Positions 1-4,602 of a stretch of 7,439 nt of DNA are shown here, piece by piece. The stretch comes from Patescibacteria group bacterium (GTDB lineage Bacteria; Patescibacteriota; Patescibacteriia; Veblenbacterales; UBA10138), in assembly GCA_003512705.1 (NCBI GenBank), contig DOPF01000070.1, forward strand, positions 9,752-17,190, given 5' to 3'. The notes under the pieces are model-generated. The model did not search any database and was not told where the DNA came from. It was given only the letters and a program-made list of their open reading frames with translations. The number at the start of each line of letters is the position of its first letter. Positions within the stretch are counted from its first letter, which is position 1. Made by a program: the position numbers and the translations under genes.

Positions 1-1
1 C

Positions 2-121
2 CGGCCGCTCATTAAAGCGGCGGGGGTAGCAATAATCCTGGTCATAACGTTCTGGGGCTTAATGTATATTTTTAGTCCCCAACCCACCGCTTCTTTATAC
101 CCGCCGGGCGCAATGCCGTAG
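2..121 (+). CDS. C-terminal end of an unidentified membrane protein (5' truncated by window)
   Basis: Frame 2 is open from the left edge to a TAG at 119-121 and gives a 39-residue C-terminus. It begins RPLIKAAGVAIILV and contains one strongly hydrophobic stretch of about 17-20 residues (residues 7-24), which looks like a final transmembrane helix. A short polar and proline-rich tail ending PPGAMP follows. The gene begins outside the window, so the family cannot be named. The other two plus frames are closed here. A terminator-like hairpin overlaps the stop codon, which supports this being the real 3' end of a plus-strand gene. Chance openness over 39 codons cannot be excluded. Confidence 0.55.
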   Translation, partial: RPLIKAAGVAIILVITFWGLMYIFSPQPTASLYPPGAMP

Positions 122-135
122 CGGGTTATTTTTTT
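99..135 (+). terminator. Rho-independent terminator of the upstream gene
   Basis: The stem ACCCGC (99-104) pairs with GCGGGT (121-126), and an inner CGG/CCG stem extends it across a small bulge. It is followed by a T-rich run at 126-135 with one interrupting A. It overlaps the TAG stop of the upstream reading frame and lies just before the promoter at 142-150, so it separates that gene from uvrB. Confidence 0.65.
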
Positions 136-141
136 AACTAA

Positions 142-150
142 TGATATACT
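142..150 (+). promoter_or_regulatory. Extended -10 promoter ahead of the uvrB region
   Basis: TGATATACT is an extended -10 element (TGn plus TATACT, 5 of 6 matches to TATAAT). There is no good -35 at 17 bp. The hexamer ends 6 nt before the ATG at 157, so transcription would be expected to start at or next to that ATG and give a leaderless message. The same geometry is seen at polA. This is probably the uvrB promoter, but it now sits in front of the truncated copy, not directly in front of the intact gene. Confidence 0.6.
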
Positions 151-156
151 AAAATC

Positions 157-261
157 ATGGCCGCTAATAAATTTATCTTAAAATCACCCTTCTCTCCGGC
201 CGGGGACCCCAGTATAAGTTTCGCCTCGGGCGGAACTATACGGGGCGGGACGAGCTGTTAA
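157..261 (+). pseudogene. Truncated duplicate of the uvrB 5' end, now a 34-codon ORF
   Basis: This ORF starts MAANKFILKSPFSPAGDP, against MSNNKFILKSPFSPTGDQP for the intact UvrB. Positions 157-208 align without gaps to 268-319: 43 of 52 bases match, and 40 of 43 match from codon 4 onward. Similarity stops at 208, after the GGGGACC bases. The frame then runs through a hairpin-rich segment to a TAA at 259-261. The offset between the copies is 111 nt (37 codons), so both are in the same frame and the stop lies 6 nt before the real uvrB ATG. It could be a dead fragment left by an insertion or duplication, or it could act as a short upstream ORF for uvrB. Codons 2-3 differ completely between copies, so the duplication is not recent or was edited there. 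Confidence 0.7.
212..241 (+). repeat. Hairpin insert between the two uvrB start regions
   Basis: The arm 212-225 pairs with 229-241 over 13 bp (one G-U pair, one bulged A at 217), closed by a TCG triloop. It lies in the segment absent from the intact gene, between the end of the uvrB duplication (208) and the uvrB start. It is followed by a G-rich stretch (GGGGCGGGACGAGC) at 242-255. There is no T-run after it, so it is not a classical terminator. It looks like a small intergenic palindromic repeat that came in with the duplication. Confidence 0.6.
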
Positions 262-267
262 TATATT

Positions 268-2310
268 ATGAGTAACAACAAATTTATCTTAAAATCACCT
301 TTCTCTCCGACCGGGGACCAGCCTCAGGCTATTCAAAATTTGGTCAAAGGTTTAAACAAAGGCTTAACCCACCAAACCCTTTTGGGCGTTACAGGGTCGG
401 GCAAAACTTTTACTATGGCGAGTGTTATTGCCCAATTGCAGCGGCCAACCTTGGTTATTTCTCATAACAAAACCCTGGCGGCGCAGCTAGCCTCGGAATT
501 TAGGCAATTCTTTCCTACCAATGCGGTTCATTATTTTGTGTCTTATTATGATTATTACCAACCCGAGGCATACATTCCGCAATCGGATACCTATATTGAA
601 AAGGAAACAAAAATAAATGATGAGATAGACAGGTTGCGCCACGCCTCAACCCAGGCGATATTATCGCGGCGCGACACCTTGATTGTAGCGTCGGTCTCGT
701 GTATTTACGGCCTGGGCAGTCCGCAAGAATATTCAAGCGTTAGAATACAGCTTAAAGTTGGTCAAAAACTTTCCCGGCAAAAATTACTGCGACAACTAAC
801 TGATTTACAATACCCCCGTGCCGATCTAGATTTTCGGCGTGGGACTTTTCGGGTGACCGGCGAGGTGGTGGAAATATACCCGGCCTTTGCGCTGGATCAG
901 TTTTACCGTCTAACTTATGACGGTGATGTTATAGAATCAATTGAGGAGCGAGCCGCTTTAACCCTTAACAAAATTACGGCTCATAAATCGGTTGACATCT
1001 ACCCGGCCACTCATTACCTGGCACCTACGGCGCGATTTCAACAAGCGATTAAAGAAATTAAGCATGATGCCCAGCAGCAAGTAAAAAAATTCCAAGCGAC
1101 CAACAAACTTATTGAAGCTCAACGCCTGCAGGAACGAACTAATTTTGATTTAGAAATGATAGCCACAACGGGCTATTGCAATGGCATAGAAAATTATTCC
1201 CGATATTTTGATGGGCGTAAACCAGGAACTCCGCCCTTTACGCTAATTGATTACTTTCCCAAAGACTGGCTGCTATTTATAGACGAGTCACACATGACGG
1301 TGCCGCAAATTAGAGGCATGTATTCAGGCGACCGATCGCGCAAGCAAACTTTAATTGATTATGGTTTTAGACTGCCAGCCGCATATGACAACCGGCCATT
1401 GAAGTTTGATGAATTTACGGCGCGACTAAACCAAACCATATATGTTTCGGCCACGCCAGCTGATTACGAGTTAAATTTGTCTCAAAACGTGGCCGAACAA
1501 GTTGTTCGCCCAACCGGATTGTTAGACCCCAATGTAGAAGTACGCCCCAGTAAGGGACAAATTGAACATTTGCTGCAAGCCATAAAAGTTCGCACCAAGA
1601 ATAAGCAACGAGTTTTGGTGACCACTCTAACTAAACGGATGGCCGAAGAGTTGGCTGATTACCTTCGTGACGAGGGCGTAAAAGTTCATTATTTGCATTC
1701 GGAAATAGATACCTTTGAGCGTTTAGAAATACTGCATGATTTACGAGCTGGTAAATACGACGTGATAGTAGGTATTAATTTACTACGTGAGGGTTTAGAC
1801 TTACCTGAAGTTAGTCTGGTCGCCATTTTAGACGCTGACAAAGAGGGATTTTTGCGTTCGACCCAAGCCTTAATTCAAACCATGGGCCGGGCCGCTCGAC
1901 ATAGTGATGGGCATGTCATAATGTATGCGGATAAAATTACCAGTTCTATGAAGCTGGCTTTGTCCGAAACCAAGCGCCGGCGGCAAAAACAACAGGCTTA
2001 TAACCAAGCTCACAATTTAAAGCCGCAAACCATTATTAAAAAATTGCAGGCCGATCGTTTAGCTGGCGGTAAACTAGCAACCGACGTGGTGCCGGTTGGT
2101 AAAGAATTAAAAATAAACAAATTGCCCAAAGAAGAAATAAAATTTATTTTACGCGACTTAACAAATCAAATGAATTTAGCGGCTGAAAATTTAGAATTTG
2201 AAAAGGCGGCCAATTTACGAGACCGCATAAAAGAAATTGAAGTGCTAGCCAAACCTGTTCATCGCTCAAGTCGCCGCCGACAGATTGGTAATTTAAAGTG
2301 TAAAAATTAA
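268..2310 (+). CDS. uvrB: Excinuclease ABC subunit B (UvrB)
   Basis: UvrB is the damage-verifying ATPase of nucleotide excision repair. It is loaded on DNA by UvrA and recruits UvrC for dual incision in the cytoplasm. The 680-aa product is close to the E. coli length (673). Visible motifs: Walker A GVTGSGKT (residues 40-47), the beta-hairpin motif YYDYYQPEAY (about 93-102) that inserts between DNA strands, the Walker B box DESH (339-342), motif V GINLLREGLDLPEV, motif VI QTMGRAAR (537-544), and a C-terminal UVR domain (about 626-660, with LEFEKAANLRDRI) that contacts UvrC. The ATG at 268 is the only start that keeps the conserved FxPTGDQPxAI N-terminus. No Shine-Dalgarno precedes it. A weak TGTTAATAT -10-like element lies only 3 nt upstream, so expression probably comes from the promoter at 142-150, reading through the short upstream ORF. 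No motif is missing. Confidence 0.98.
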   Translation: MSNNKFILKSPFSPTGDQPQAIQNLVKGLNKGLTHQTLLGVTGSGKTFTMASVIAQLQRPTLVISHNKTLAAQLASEFRQFFPTNAVHYFVSYYDYYQPEAYIPQSDTYIEKETKINDEIDRLRHASTQAILSRRDTLIVASVSCIYGLGSPQEYSSVRIQLKVGQKLSRQKLLRQLTDLQYPRADLDFRRGTFRVTGEVVEIYPAFALDQFYRLTYDGDVIESIEERAALTLNKITAHKSVDIYPATHYLAPTARFQQAIKEIKHDAQQQVKKFQATNKLIEAQRLQERTNFDLEMIATTGYCNGIENYSRYFDGRKPGTPPFTLIDYFPKDWLLFIDESHMTVPQIRGMYSGDRSRKQTLIDYGFRLPAAYDNRPLKFDEFTARLNQTIYVSATPADYELNLSQNVAEQVVRPTGLLDPNVEVRPSKGQIEHLLQAIKVRTKNKQRVLVTTLTKRMAEELADYLRDEGVKVHYLHSEIDTFERLEILHDLRAGKYDVIVGINLLREGLDLPEVSLVAILDADKEGFLRSTQALIQTMGRAARHSDGHVIMYADKITSSMKLALSETKRRRQKQQAYNQAHNLKPQTIIKKLQADRLAGGKLATDVVPVGKELKINKLPKEEIKFILRDLTNQMNLAAENLEFEKAANLRDRIKEIEVLAKPVHRSSRRRQIGNLKCKN

Positions 2311-2361
2311 AAGTCAAAAAGACAGTGCCAGCTAAGGCTTAATTTTAATTTTTTAAAGCCA

Positions 2362-2367
2362 TAAAAT
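2362..2367 (+). promoter_or_regulatory. Possible -10 element for the nucleotidyltransferase gene
   Basis: TAAAAT (5 of 6 to TATAAT) ends 7 nt before the ATG at 2375, the same near-leaderless spacing as at polA and at the truncated uvrB copy. A loose TTAATT lies at the -35 distance (2339-2344), inside an AT tract. No ribosome binding site is visible in the 64-nt gap after uvrB, and no strong terminator is seen there, so read-through from uvrB is also possible. Confidence 0.35.
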
Positions 2368-2374
2368 ATAGCTT

Positions 2375-2818
2375 ATGTCTATCAAAGAAAAAAAAGTTTT
2401 AGTTTTCGGCGCTTTTGACTTATTGCACCCCGGACATAAGTTTTTTTTGCGCCGCGCCAAAGAATTCGGACGCCAGCTAATTGTTGTGGTAACTCGCGAT
2501 CACACCGCGGCCAAGCAAAAAGGCCGCCGACCCACGCAGTCGTCACAAACACGAATCGCGGCTTTAAAAAAAATAAAATTTATTAATAAAATTATTTTGG
2601 GGCAAGCAAGTTTAGATCATAAATATGCTTTGGTAAAAAAAATTAAACCCGATATTATTTGCCTGGGCTACGATCAACTAAATTCAGTAAAAAAGATAAC
2701 CGCCGATTTACGCCGCCTGGGACTGAACACTAATGTTATTCGGCTTAAATCTTTTTTTTCGCGTCGATACAAATCCTCTATCTTAAGACAAAAACTAACT
2801 GCCAAACGCTTGCGTTAG
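2375..2818 (+). CDS. Cytidylyltransferase-fold nucleotidyltransferase (FAD synthase/TagD-like)
   Basis: The 147-aa protein has the HxGH nucleotidyltransferase fold. The N-terminal strand VLVFGAFDLLHPGH carries the HPGH signature (residues 18-21), which binds the nucleotide phosphates. VVVTRD is the next strand, followed by RIAALKKIKFINKIILG. The LGYDQ motif is the form seen in archaeal-type FAD synthase (RibL) and glycerol-3-phosphate cytidylyltransferase (TagD). The C-terminal YKSSILR resembles the family's (S/T)(S/T)xIR substrate-loop motif. The likely reaction transfers AMP or CMP from the nucleotide triphosphate to a phosphorylated substrate such as FMN; the substrate cannot be fixed from sequence. 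It is a cytosolic single-domain protein rich in Lys and Arg, 64 nt after uvrB. Its stop codon overlaps the rpsT promoter. Confidence 0.85.
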   Translation: MSIKEKKVLVFGAFDLLHPGHKFFLRRAKEFGRQLIVVVTRDHTAAKQKGRRPTQSSQTRIAALKKIKFINKIILGQASLDHKYALVKKIKPDIICLGYDQLNSVKKITADLRRLGLNTNVIRLKSFFSRRYKSSILRQKLTAKRLR

Positions 2819-2838
2819 TTAAAACCACCTGCTATACT
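2810..2838 (+). promoter_or_regulatory. rpsT promoter (-35 TTGCGT, extended -10 TGCTATACT)
   Basis: TTGCGT at 2810-2815, a 17-bp spacer and TATACT at 2833-2838, with the TG of an extended -10 at 2830-2831. The -35 overlaps the end of the nucleotidyltransferase gene (TAG at 2816-2818). Transcription should start near 2845, giving rpsT a leader of about 90 nt that contains the two-hairpin module. Confidence 0.65.
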
Positions 2839-2866
2839 GCTTTAAGATAGCAAAATTTTGATTTTT

Positions 2867-2900
2867 GGTTGCTTTAGCAACCACCCCGCCCTGGCGGGGT
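2867..2900 (-). repeat. Double-hairpin module, copy A (rpsT leader)
   Basis: Two touching hairpins. GGTTGC (2867-2872) pairs with GCAACC (2877-2882) around the loop TTTA. ACCCCGCC (2883-2890) pairs with GGCGGGGT (2893-2900), nominally around 2 nt, so the innermost pair probably opens. Read on the minus strand, this is the same module as at 3912-3947: same stems, same order, no spacing, different loops. No T-run follows directly, and an AT tract begins about 10 nt later. In place it lies in the predicted rpsT 5' leader, where it could affect RNA stability or S20 translation. Confidence 0.65.
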
Positions 2901-2933
2901 TAAAGCTTAACCTTTAATTTTAATTTTTTTATT

Positions 2934-3197
2934 ATGCCTATTAAAGCTGCCAGCTTTAAACACCTGCGACAGACCAAGGTACGCACGCTCCGCAACCATA
3001 AAGTATTAAGTACCATGACTAAAGTGGTCAAAGCCGCCCGCCGAGCTATAACTGCCAAGGCCGCTGACGCCAAAGATAAGTTAAAGCTAGCTATTAAGAC
3101 GTTGGATAGCGCCGCGCAAAAAGGAATTATAAAGCCAAATACAGCCGCGCGTTTAAAATCCAGGTTAAGTAAGGCCTTAAATAAATCATTGAAGTAA
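2934..3197 (+). CDS. rpsT: Small ribosomal subunit protein S20 (bS20)
   Basis: The 87-aa, strongly basic, alanine- and lysine-rich protein has the usual S20 length. The start MPIKAASFKHLRQTKVRTLRNHKV matches the family's N-terminal KxxxRxxxKRxxRN helix. The C-terminal half AAQKGIIKPNTAARLKSRLSKALN matches the diagnostic DxAxxKGxIHxNxAARxKSRL signature. S20 binds the 5' domain of 16S rRNA early in 30S assembly. The ATG at 2934 directly follows an AT tract with no Shine-Dalgarno. The gene has its own promoter (2810-2838), a structured leader and a strong terminator (3219-3255), so it is a single-gene transcription unit. In E. coli S20 represses its own translation; whether the leader hairpins serve that purpose here is unknown. 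Confidence 0.95.
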   Translation: MPIKAASFKHLRQTKVRTLRNHKVLSTMTKVVKAARRAITAKAADAKDKLKLAIKTLDSAAQKGIIKPNTAARLKSRLSKALNKSLK

Positions 3198-3218
3198 AAT
3201 ATTATTTGCCTATTGTTT

Positions 3219-3255
3219 AAAAAATGGTCAACTGAATATCCGTTGACTATTTTTT
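3219..3255 (+). terminator. Strong terminator after rpsT (bidirectional in form)
   Basis: A 14-bp stem, 3219-3232 against 3242-3255, with one G-U pair and a 9-nt loop. The core GTCAAC/GTTGAC is flanked by an A6 run on the left and a T6 run on the right, so it can terminate in both directions. It lies 22 nt after the rpsT stop. Confidence 0.85.
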
Positions 3256-3292
3256 AGGATATATTTACGGTAACGAAACTACTAATATACTA

Positions 3293-3321
3293 TTGACATA
3301 TTGGTTTTTATATGCTAGTAT
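3293..3321 (+). promoter_or_regulatory. Strong promoter of the 3D-domain gene
   Basis: A perfect TTGACA -35 at 3293-3298, a 17-bp spacer and TAGTAT at 3316-3321 (4 of 6), with the TG of an extended -10 at 3313-3314. Transcription should start around 3326-3328, about 50 nt before the chosen start codon. It is the only site in the window where consensus -35, spacer and extended -10 occur together. Confidence 0.8.
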
Positions 3322-3324
3322 AGA

Positions 3325-3364
3325 GGCGTAAACATTCCCCAACTGGGATGTTTTTTATTACGCC
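3325..3364 (+). promoter_or_regulatory. Hairpin at the transcription start of the 3D-domain gene
   Basis: The outer stem GGCGTAA (3325-3331) pairs with TTACGCC (3358-3364). The inner stem AACAT-t-CCC pairs with GGGATGTT (to 3352) and runs into a T6 tract (3351-3356). The inner stem and T-run look like a promoter-proximal intrinsic terminator, while the outer stem encloses both. It fills nearly the whole predicted leader and covers the ATG at 3348, which is one reason to prefer the ATG at 3378. It may be an attenuator, a 5' stabilising hairpin, or a small inserted palindrome. Confidence 0.5.
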
Positions 3365-3377
3365 AATTAGACTTTTT

Positions 3378-3875
3378 ATGAAATTAACTCAAAAAAATTT
3401 ACGGCAGATCAAACGCCTGACGGTGACAGCGATAGTTATGACTTTGGCTGTGCAATGGTTAATTCCGCAAAATTCAGTAGCGGCGGCTGATGTTAATCAC
3501 GCTATCGTAAACGTCATCTTAGATGAACCCTTAAGCTTGCCCGAAATTAATCCGCAAATTTTTCCGACTTCTGAATCAAGAGAAGCCAGGTATAAAATTA
3601 GGGTAACGGTATCGGCTTATTCCTCCACCGTCGACCAAACGGACGACACGCCATTTATTACCGCTTCGGGCGAAGTAGTACGTGATGGTATTGTGGCGGC
3701 CAATTGGCTGCCTTTGGGCGCTCACATTAGGATTCCGGAAGTGTATGGTGACAAAGTATTTGTGGTAGAAGACCGTATGAATAAGCGTTATAGTAACCGA
3801 CTGGATATTTGGATGCCAACACGTGACGACGCCAAGGCTTGGGGTCTACAATATGTTACGATTGAAGTGTTATAA
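3378..3875 (+). CDS. Secreted or membrane-anchored 3D-domain protein
   Basis: From the ATG at 3378 the product is 165 aa. Residues 1-12 are basic (KLTQKNLRQIKR). A hydrophobic segment follows (about 13-30), ending in SVAAAD, which fits a signal peptide or N-terminal anchor. After a linker comes a C-terminal 3D (double-psi beta-barrel) domain: VTVSAYSS, TDDTPFITASG, VAANWLPLGAHIRIP and VVEDRMNKRYSNRLDIWMP, with two of the family's aspartates at about D132 and D143. Related folds occur in MltA-type lytic transglycosylases and in Gram-positive cell-wall proteins, so action on or near peptidoglycan is likely; activity cannot be read from this sequence. An upstream ATG at 3348 would add 10 residues (MFFITPIRLF), but it lies inside the leader hairpin, and 3378 gives a cleaner signal peptide. 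No Shine-Dalgarno is seen at either. Confidence 0.85.
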   Translation: MKLTQKNLRQIKRLTVTAIVMTLAVQWLIPQNSVAAADVNHAIVNVILDEPLSLPEINPQIFPTSESREARYKIRVTVSAYSSTVDQTDDTPFITASGEVVRDGIVAANWLPLGAHIRIPEVYGDKVFVVEDRMNKRYSNRLDIWMPTRDDAKAWGLQYVTIEVL

Positions 3876-3956
3876 CTAGAATCAGGAAGCTAGAGTGAAC
3901 GCTTCGCGTTCACCCCGCCGTCGGCGGGATGGTTGCGCAAGGCAACCAGAATCTAG
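3876..3956 (+). other. Cloverleaf-like three-hairpin structure in the 3' UTR of the 3D gene
   Basis: Directly after the stop codon, 3876-3883 pairs with 3949-3956 (7 bp and one A-A mismatch). This closing stem encloses three adjacent hairpins: GTGAACGC/GCGTTCAC with loop TTC (3895-3913), CCCGCC/GGCGGG with loop GTC (3914-3928), and GGTTGC/GCAACC with loop GCAAG (3931-3947). The terminator at 3961 follows. The second and third hairpins are the repeat module also found at 2867-2900. The structure is visible in sequence. It could be a 3' stabiliser, a structured RNA, or a nest of intergenic repeats; it does not look like a tRNA. Confidence 0.5.
3912..3947 (+). repeat. Double-hairpin module, copy B
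   Basis: ACCCCGCC (3912-3919), loop GTC, GGCGGGAT (3923-3930), then GGTTGC (3931-3936), loop GCAAG and GCAACC (3942-3947), with the hairpins touching. The reverse complement of 2867-2900 has the same stems in the same order, with loops AG and TAAA. Only the loops and one stem-end base differ, so pairing is preserved. The module is inverted relative to copy A and about 1 kb away. Confidence 0.65.
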
Positions 3957-3960
3957 AACA

Positions 3961-3989
3961 AAAAAACCGAGTGCGAGGCTCGGTTTTTT
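3961..3989 (+). terminator. Bidirectional terminator between the 3D gene and the tRNA-Cys locus
   Basis: The stem 3961-3971 (A6 then CCGAG) pairs with 3979-3989 (CTCGG then T6) around the 7-nt loop TGCGAGG. An A-run on one side and a T-run on the other let it stop the plus-strand 3D transcript and the minus-strand tRNA/GIY-YIG transcript, which converge here. Confidence 0.85.
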
Positions 3990-4010
3990 GTATTCAACGG
4001 ATTATCATTT

Positions 4011-4030
4011 TGGAGGCCTAGGCGGGAATT
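4011..4030 (-). pseudogene. tRNA-Cys 3'-end remnant (nt 57-76, including CCA)
   Basis: Positions 4008-4030 match 4165-4187 at 22 of 23 bases. On the minus strand the match covers the end of the T-loop (AATT), the 3' T-stem (CCCGC), the 3' acceptor strand, U73 and CCA, plus 3 nt beyond. The single difference (A at 4020 against G at 4177) changes C67 to U, which could still pair with G6 by wobble. Nothing upstream of T-loop position 57 can be recognised, so no functional tRNA can form. It is in the same orientation as the intact tRNA-Cys and the broken 5' half at 4511-4613. Confidence 0.75.
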
Positions 4031-4164
4031 CTCTTTCCCCGCTTTTCGCGGGCGGTACCCGCATCCGCGCCAAGCTCCTTAAAGAGCCGGGGTGTTTAAA
4101 AATGTAAAGCAGTTTACATTTTTAAACTACCCTGCAATTCCCAATACCTAATTTACTATGGTAC
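4031..4164. other. Hairpin-rich segment between the tRNA-Cys 3' remnant and the intact tRNA-Cys
   Basis: No gene is recognised in these 134 bases. On the left, CCCGC (4038-4042), GCGGG (4048-4052) and CCCGC (4058-4062) are spaced so that the middle block can pair with either neighbour, giving mutually exclusive hairpins. CCGCG (4065-4069) offers a further partner. GCTC/GAGC (about 4074-4086) is a minor stem. A long perfect hairpin occupies 4090-4132. TGCAATTCCC at 4133-4142 is the inverse of the T-loop bases GGGAATTGCA at 4181-4190. With the tRNA remnant on its left, this segment reads as part of an inserted cassette. Confidence 0.5.
4090..4132. repeat. Long inverted repeat (19-bp stem)
   Basis: The arm at 4094-4108 (GTTTAAAAATGTAAA) and its exact complement at 4113-4127 form a perfect 15-bp stem around the loop GCAG. 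GGGT (4090-4093) and ACCC (4129-4132) extend it by 4 bp across one bulged T. The A/T-rich arms give it some terminator character in both directions, but no external T-run follows. It lies about 36 bp beyond the 3' end of the minus-strand tRNA-Cys, so it may help end that transcript. Confidence 0.7.
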
Positions 4165-4167
4165 TTT

Positions 4168-4242
4168 TGGAGGCCTGGGCGGGAATTGCACCCACGTATA
4201 GGAGTTTTGCAGACTCCTGCCTTACTACTTGGCTACCAGGCC
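4168..4242 (-). tRNA. tRNA-Cys (anticodon GCA), CCA encoded
   Basis: The minus strand folds as a full cloverleaf: acceptor GGCCTGG/CCAGGCC, D-stem GCC/GGC, anticodon stem GGAGT/ACTCC with loop CTGCAAA (anticodon GCA, plus-strand 4208-4210), T-stem GTGGG/CCCGC with one G-U pair, U73 and an encoded CCA. U73 and GCA are the cysteine identity elements. Two elbow positions are unusual: the D-loop has A instead of G18 (4226) and the T-loop has G instead of U55 (4189), so the usual G18-psi55 contact is replaced by A and G. The gene lies 16 nt after the GIY-YIG stop codon on the same strand and may be cut from a shared transcript. It is the only complete tRNA in the window. Confidence 0.93.
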
Positions 4243-4258
4243 TCTAAGAAGCGAATGA

Positions 4259-4507
4259 CTAATTAAGATTATATTTTTTTCTTAATATTTCCTTTTGCTG
4301 ATGTTGCTTGTAAAACTTTTCACCCAGAACCGCTTTACTTCTACTCCCATATTCATGTGTTTCTAAAAGTTTCCATGGCCTATATGCCTTAGTAGATTTT
4401 ACCTTGCCGGCATTATGTCTTTCAAGCCTACTATCTATATCTTGGGCGCTACCAATATATAAATCACCATTAACTAAGCTTAATAAAATATAAACGTAAA
4501 ATCTCAT
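4259..4507 (-). CDS. GIY-YIG family nuclease, small single-domain (UPF0213-like)
   Basis: The 82-aa protein consists almost entirely of a GIY-YIG nuclease domain. YVY (residues 4-6) and YIG (17-19) form the signature strands, SRLERHNAG carries the catalytic-type arginine (R27), and LGEKFYKQ carries the metal-binding glutamate (E63). No separate DNA-binding domain is present. This length and pattern fit the small stand-alone GIY-YIG family common in bacteria, whose cellular role is unclear; related domains occur in homing endonucleases, UvrC and SLX1. The ATG (4505-4507) begins 3 nt beyond the broken tRNA-Cys 5' half, and the stop lies 16 nt before the intact tRNA-Cys, so the gene is packed between two copies of the same tRNA. 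It looks more AT-rich than its neighbours. No Shine-Dalgarno is seen. A role in the tRNA rearrangement is suggested by position only. Confidence 0.85.
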   Translation of the reverse strand: MRFYVYILLSLVNGDLYIGSAQDIDSRLERHNAGKVKSTKAYRPWKLLETHEYGSRSKAVLGEKFYKQHQQKEILRKKYNLN

Positions 4508-4517
4508 AAAAGTTTTG

Positions 4518-4548
4518 TCATGGCTGCGCCAGATCTCGCATAGCGGGA
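4518..4548. repeat. 31-nt palindromic insert, copy 1 (in the anticodon of the tRNA remnant)
   Basis: It reads TCAT, hairpin GGC-TGC-GCC, AGATCT, hairpin CGC-ATA-GCG, then GGA. It aligns along its length with 4571-4602. Its first stem, GGC/GCC, replaces AGC/GCT of the other copy, a paired (compensatory) change. It splits the tRNA match exactly between plus-strand bases equivalent to 4209 and 4210, with no bases added to or removed from the tRNA. Confidence 0.7.
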
Positions 4549-4570
4549 CAGACTCCTACCTTACTACTTG

Positions 4571-4602
4571 TCATAGCTACGCTAGATCTCGCGAAGCGAT
4601 GA
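4571..4602. repeat. 32-nt palindromic insert, copy 2 (in the D-arm of the tRNA remnant)
   Basis: It reads TCAT, hairpin AGC-TAC-GCT, AGATCT, hairpin CGC-GAA-GCG, ATGA. The sequence equals its own reverse complement at 26 of 32 positions. The ends TCATAGC and GCGATGA form a 6-of-7 terminal inverted repeat. It splits the tRNA match exactly between bases equivalent to 4231 and 4232. Both copies begin right after TTG on the plus strand (before CAA on the minus strand). Confidence 0.75.

Noticed and set aside
515..736. Minus-strand 73-codon frame
   Set aside because: It is antisense to the conserved UvrB beta-hairpin region and has no family features.
2336..2360. Possible terminator GGCTT...AAGCC after uvrB
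   Set aside because: The stem is only 5 bp around a long AT loop and has no T-run after it.
2851..2860. Palindrome CAAAATTTTG in the rpsT leader
   Set aside because: It is a short AT palindrome expected by chance in AT-rich intergenic DNA; no operator family is recognised.
2339..2929. Exact 16-nt repeat TTAATTTTAATTTTTT at 2339-2354 and 2914-2929, upstream of two start codons
   Set aside because: It is low-complexity AT sequence and lies at different distances from the two ATGs (20 nt and 4 nt), so it probably has no specific meaning.
3348..3377. ATG at 3348 as the start of the 3D-domain protein
   Set aside because: It lies inside the leader hairpin and T-run and adds hydrophobic residues before the basic start of the signal peptide. 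ATG 3378 is more plausible, though the longer form is not excluded.
3895..4107. Plus-strand open frame of 70 codons after the 3D gene
   Set aside because: It runs through three hairpins, a terminator and a tRNA fragment, resembles no protein family, and its ATG lies in repeat sequence.
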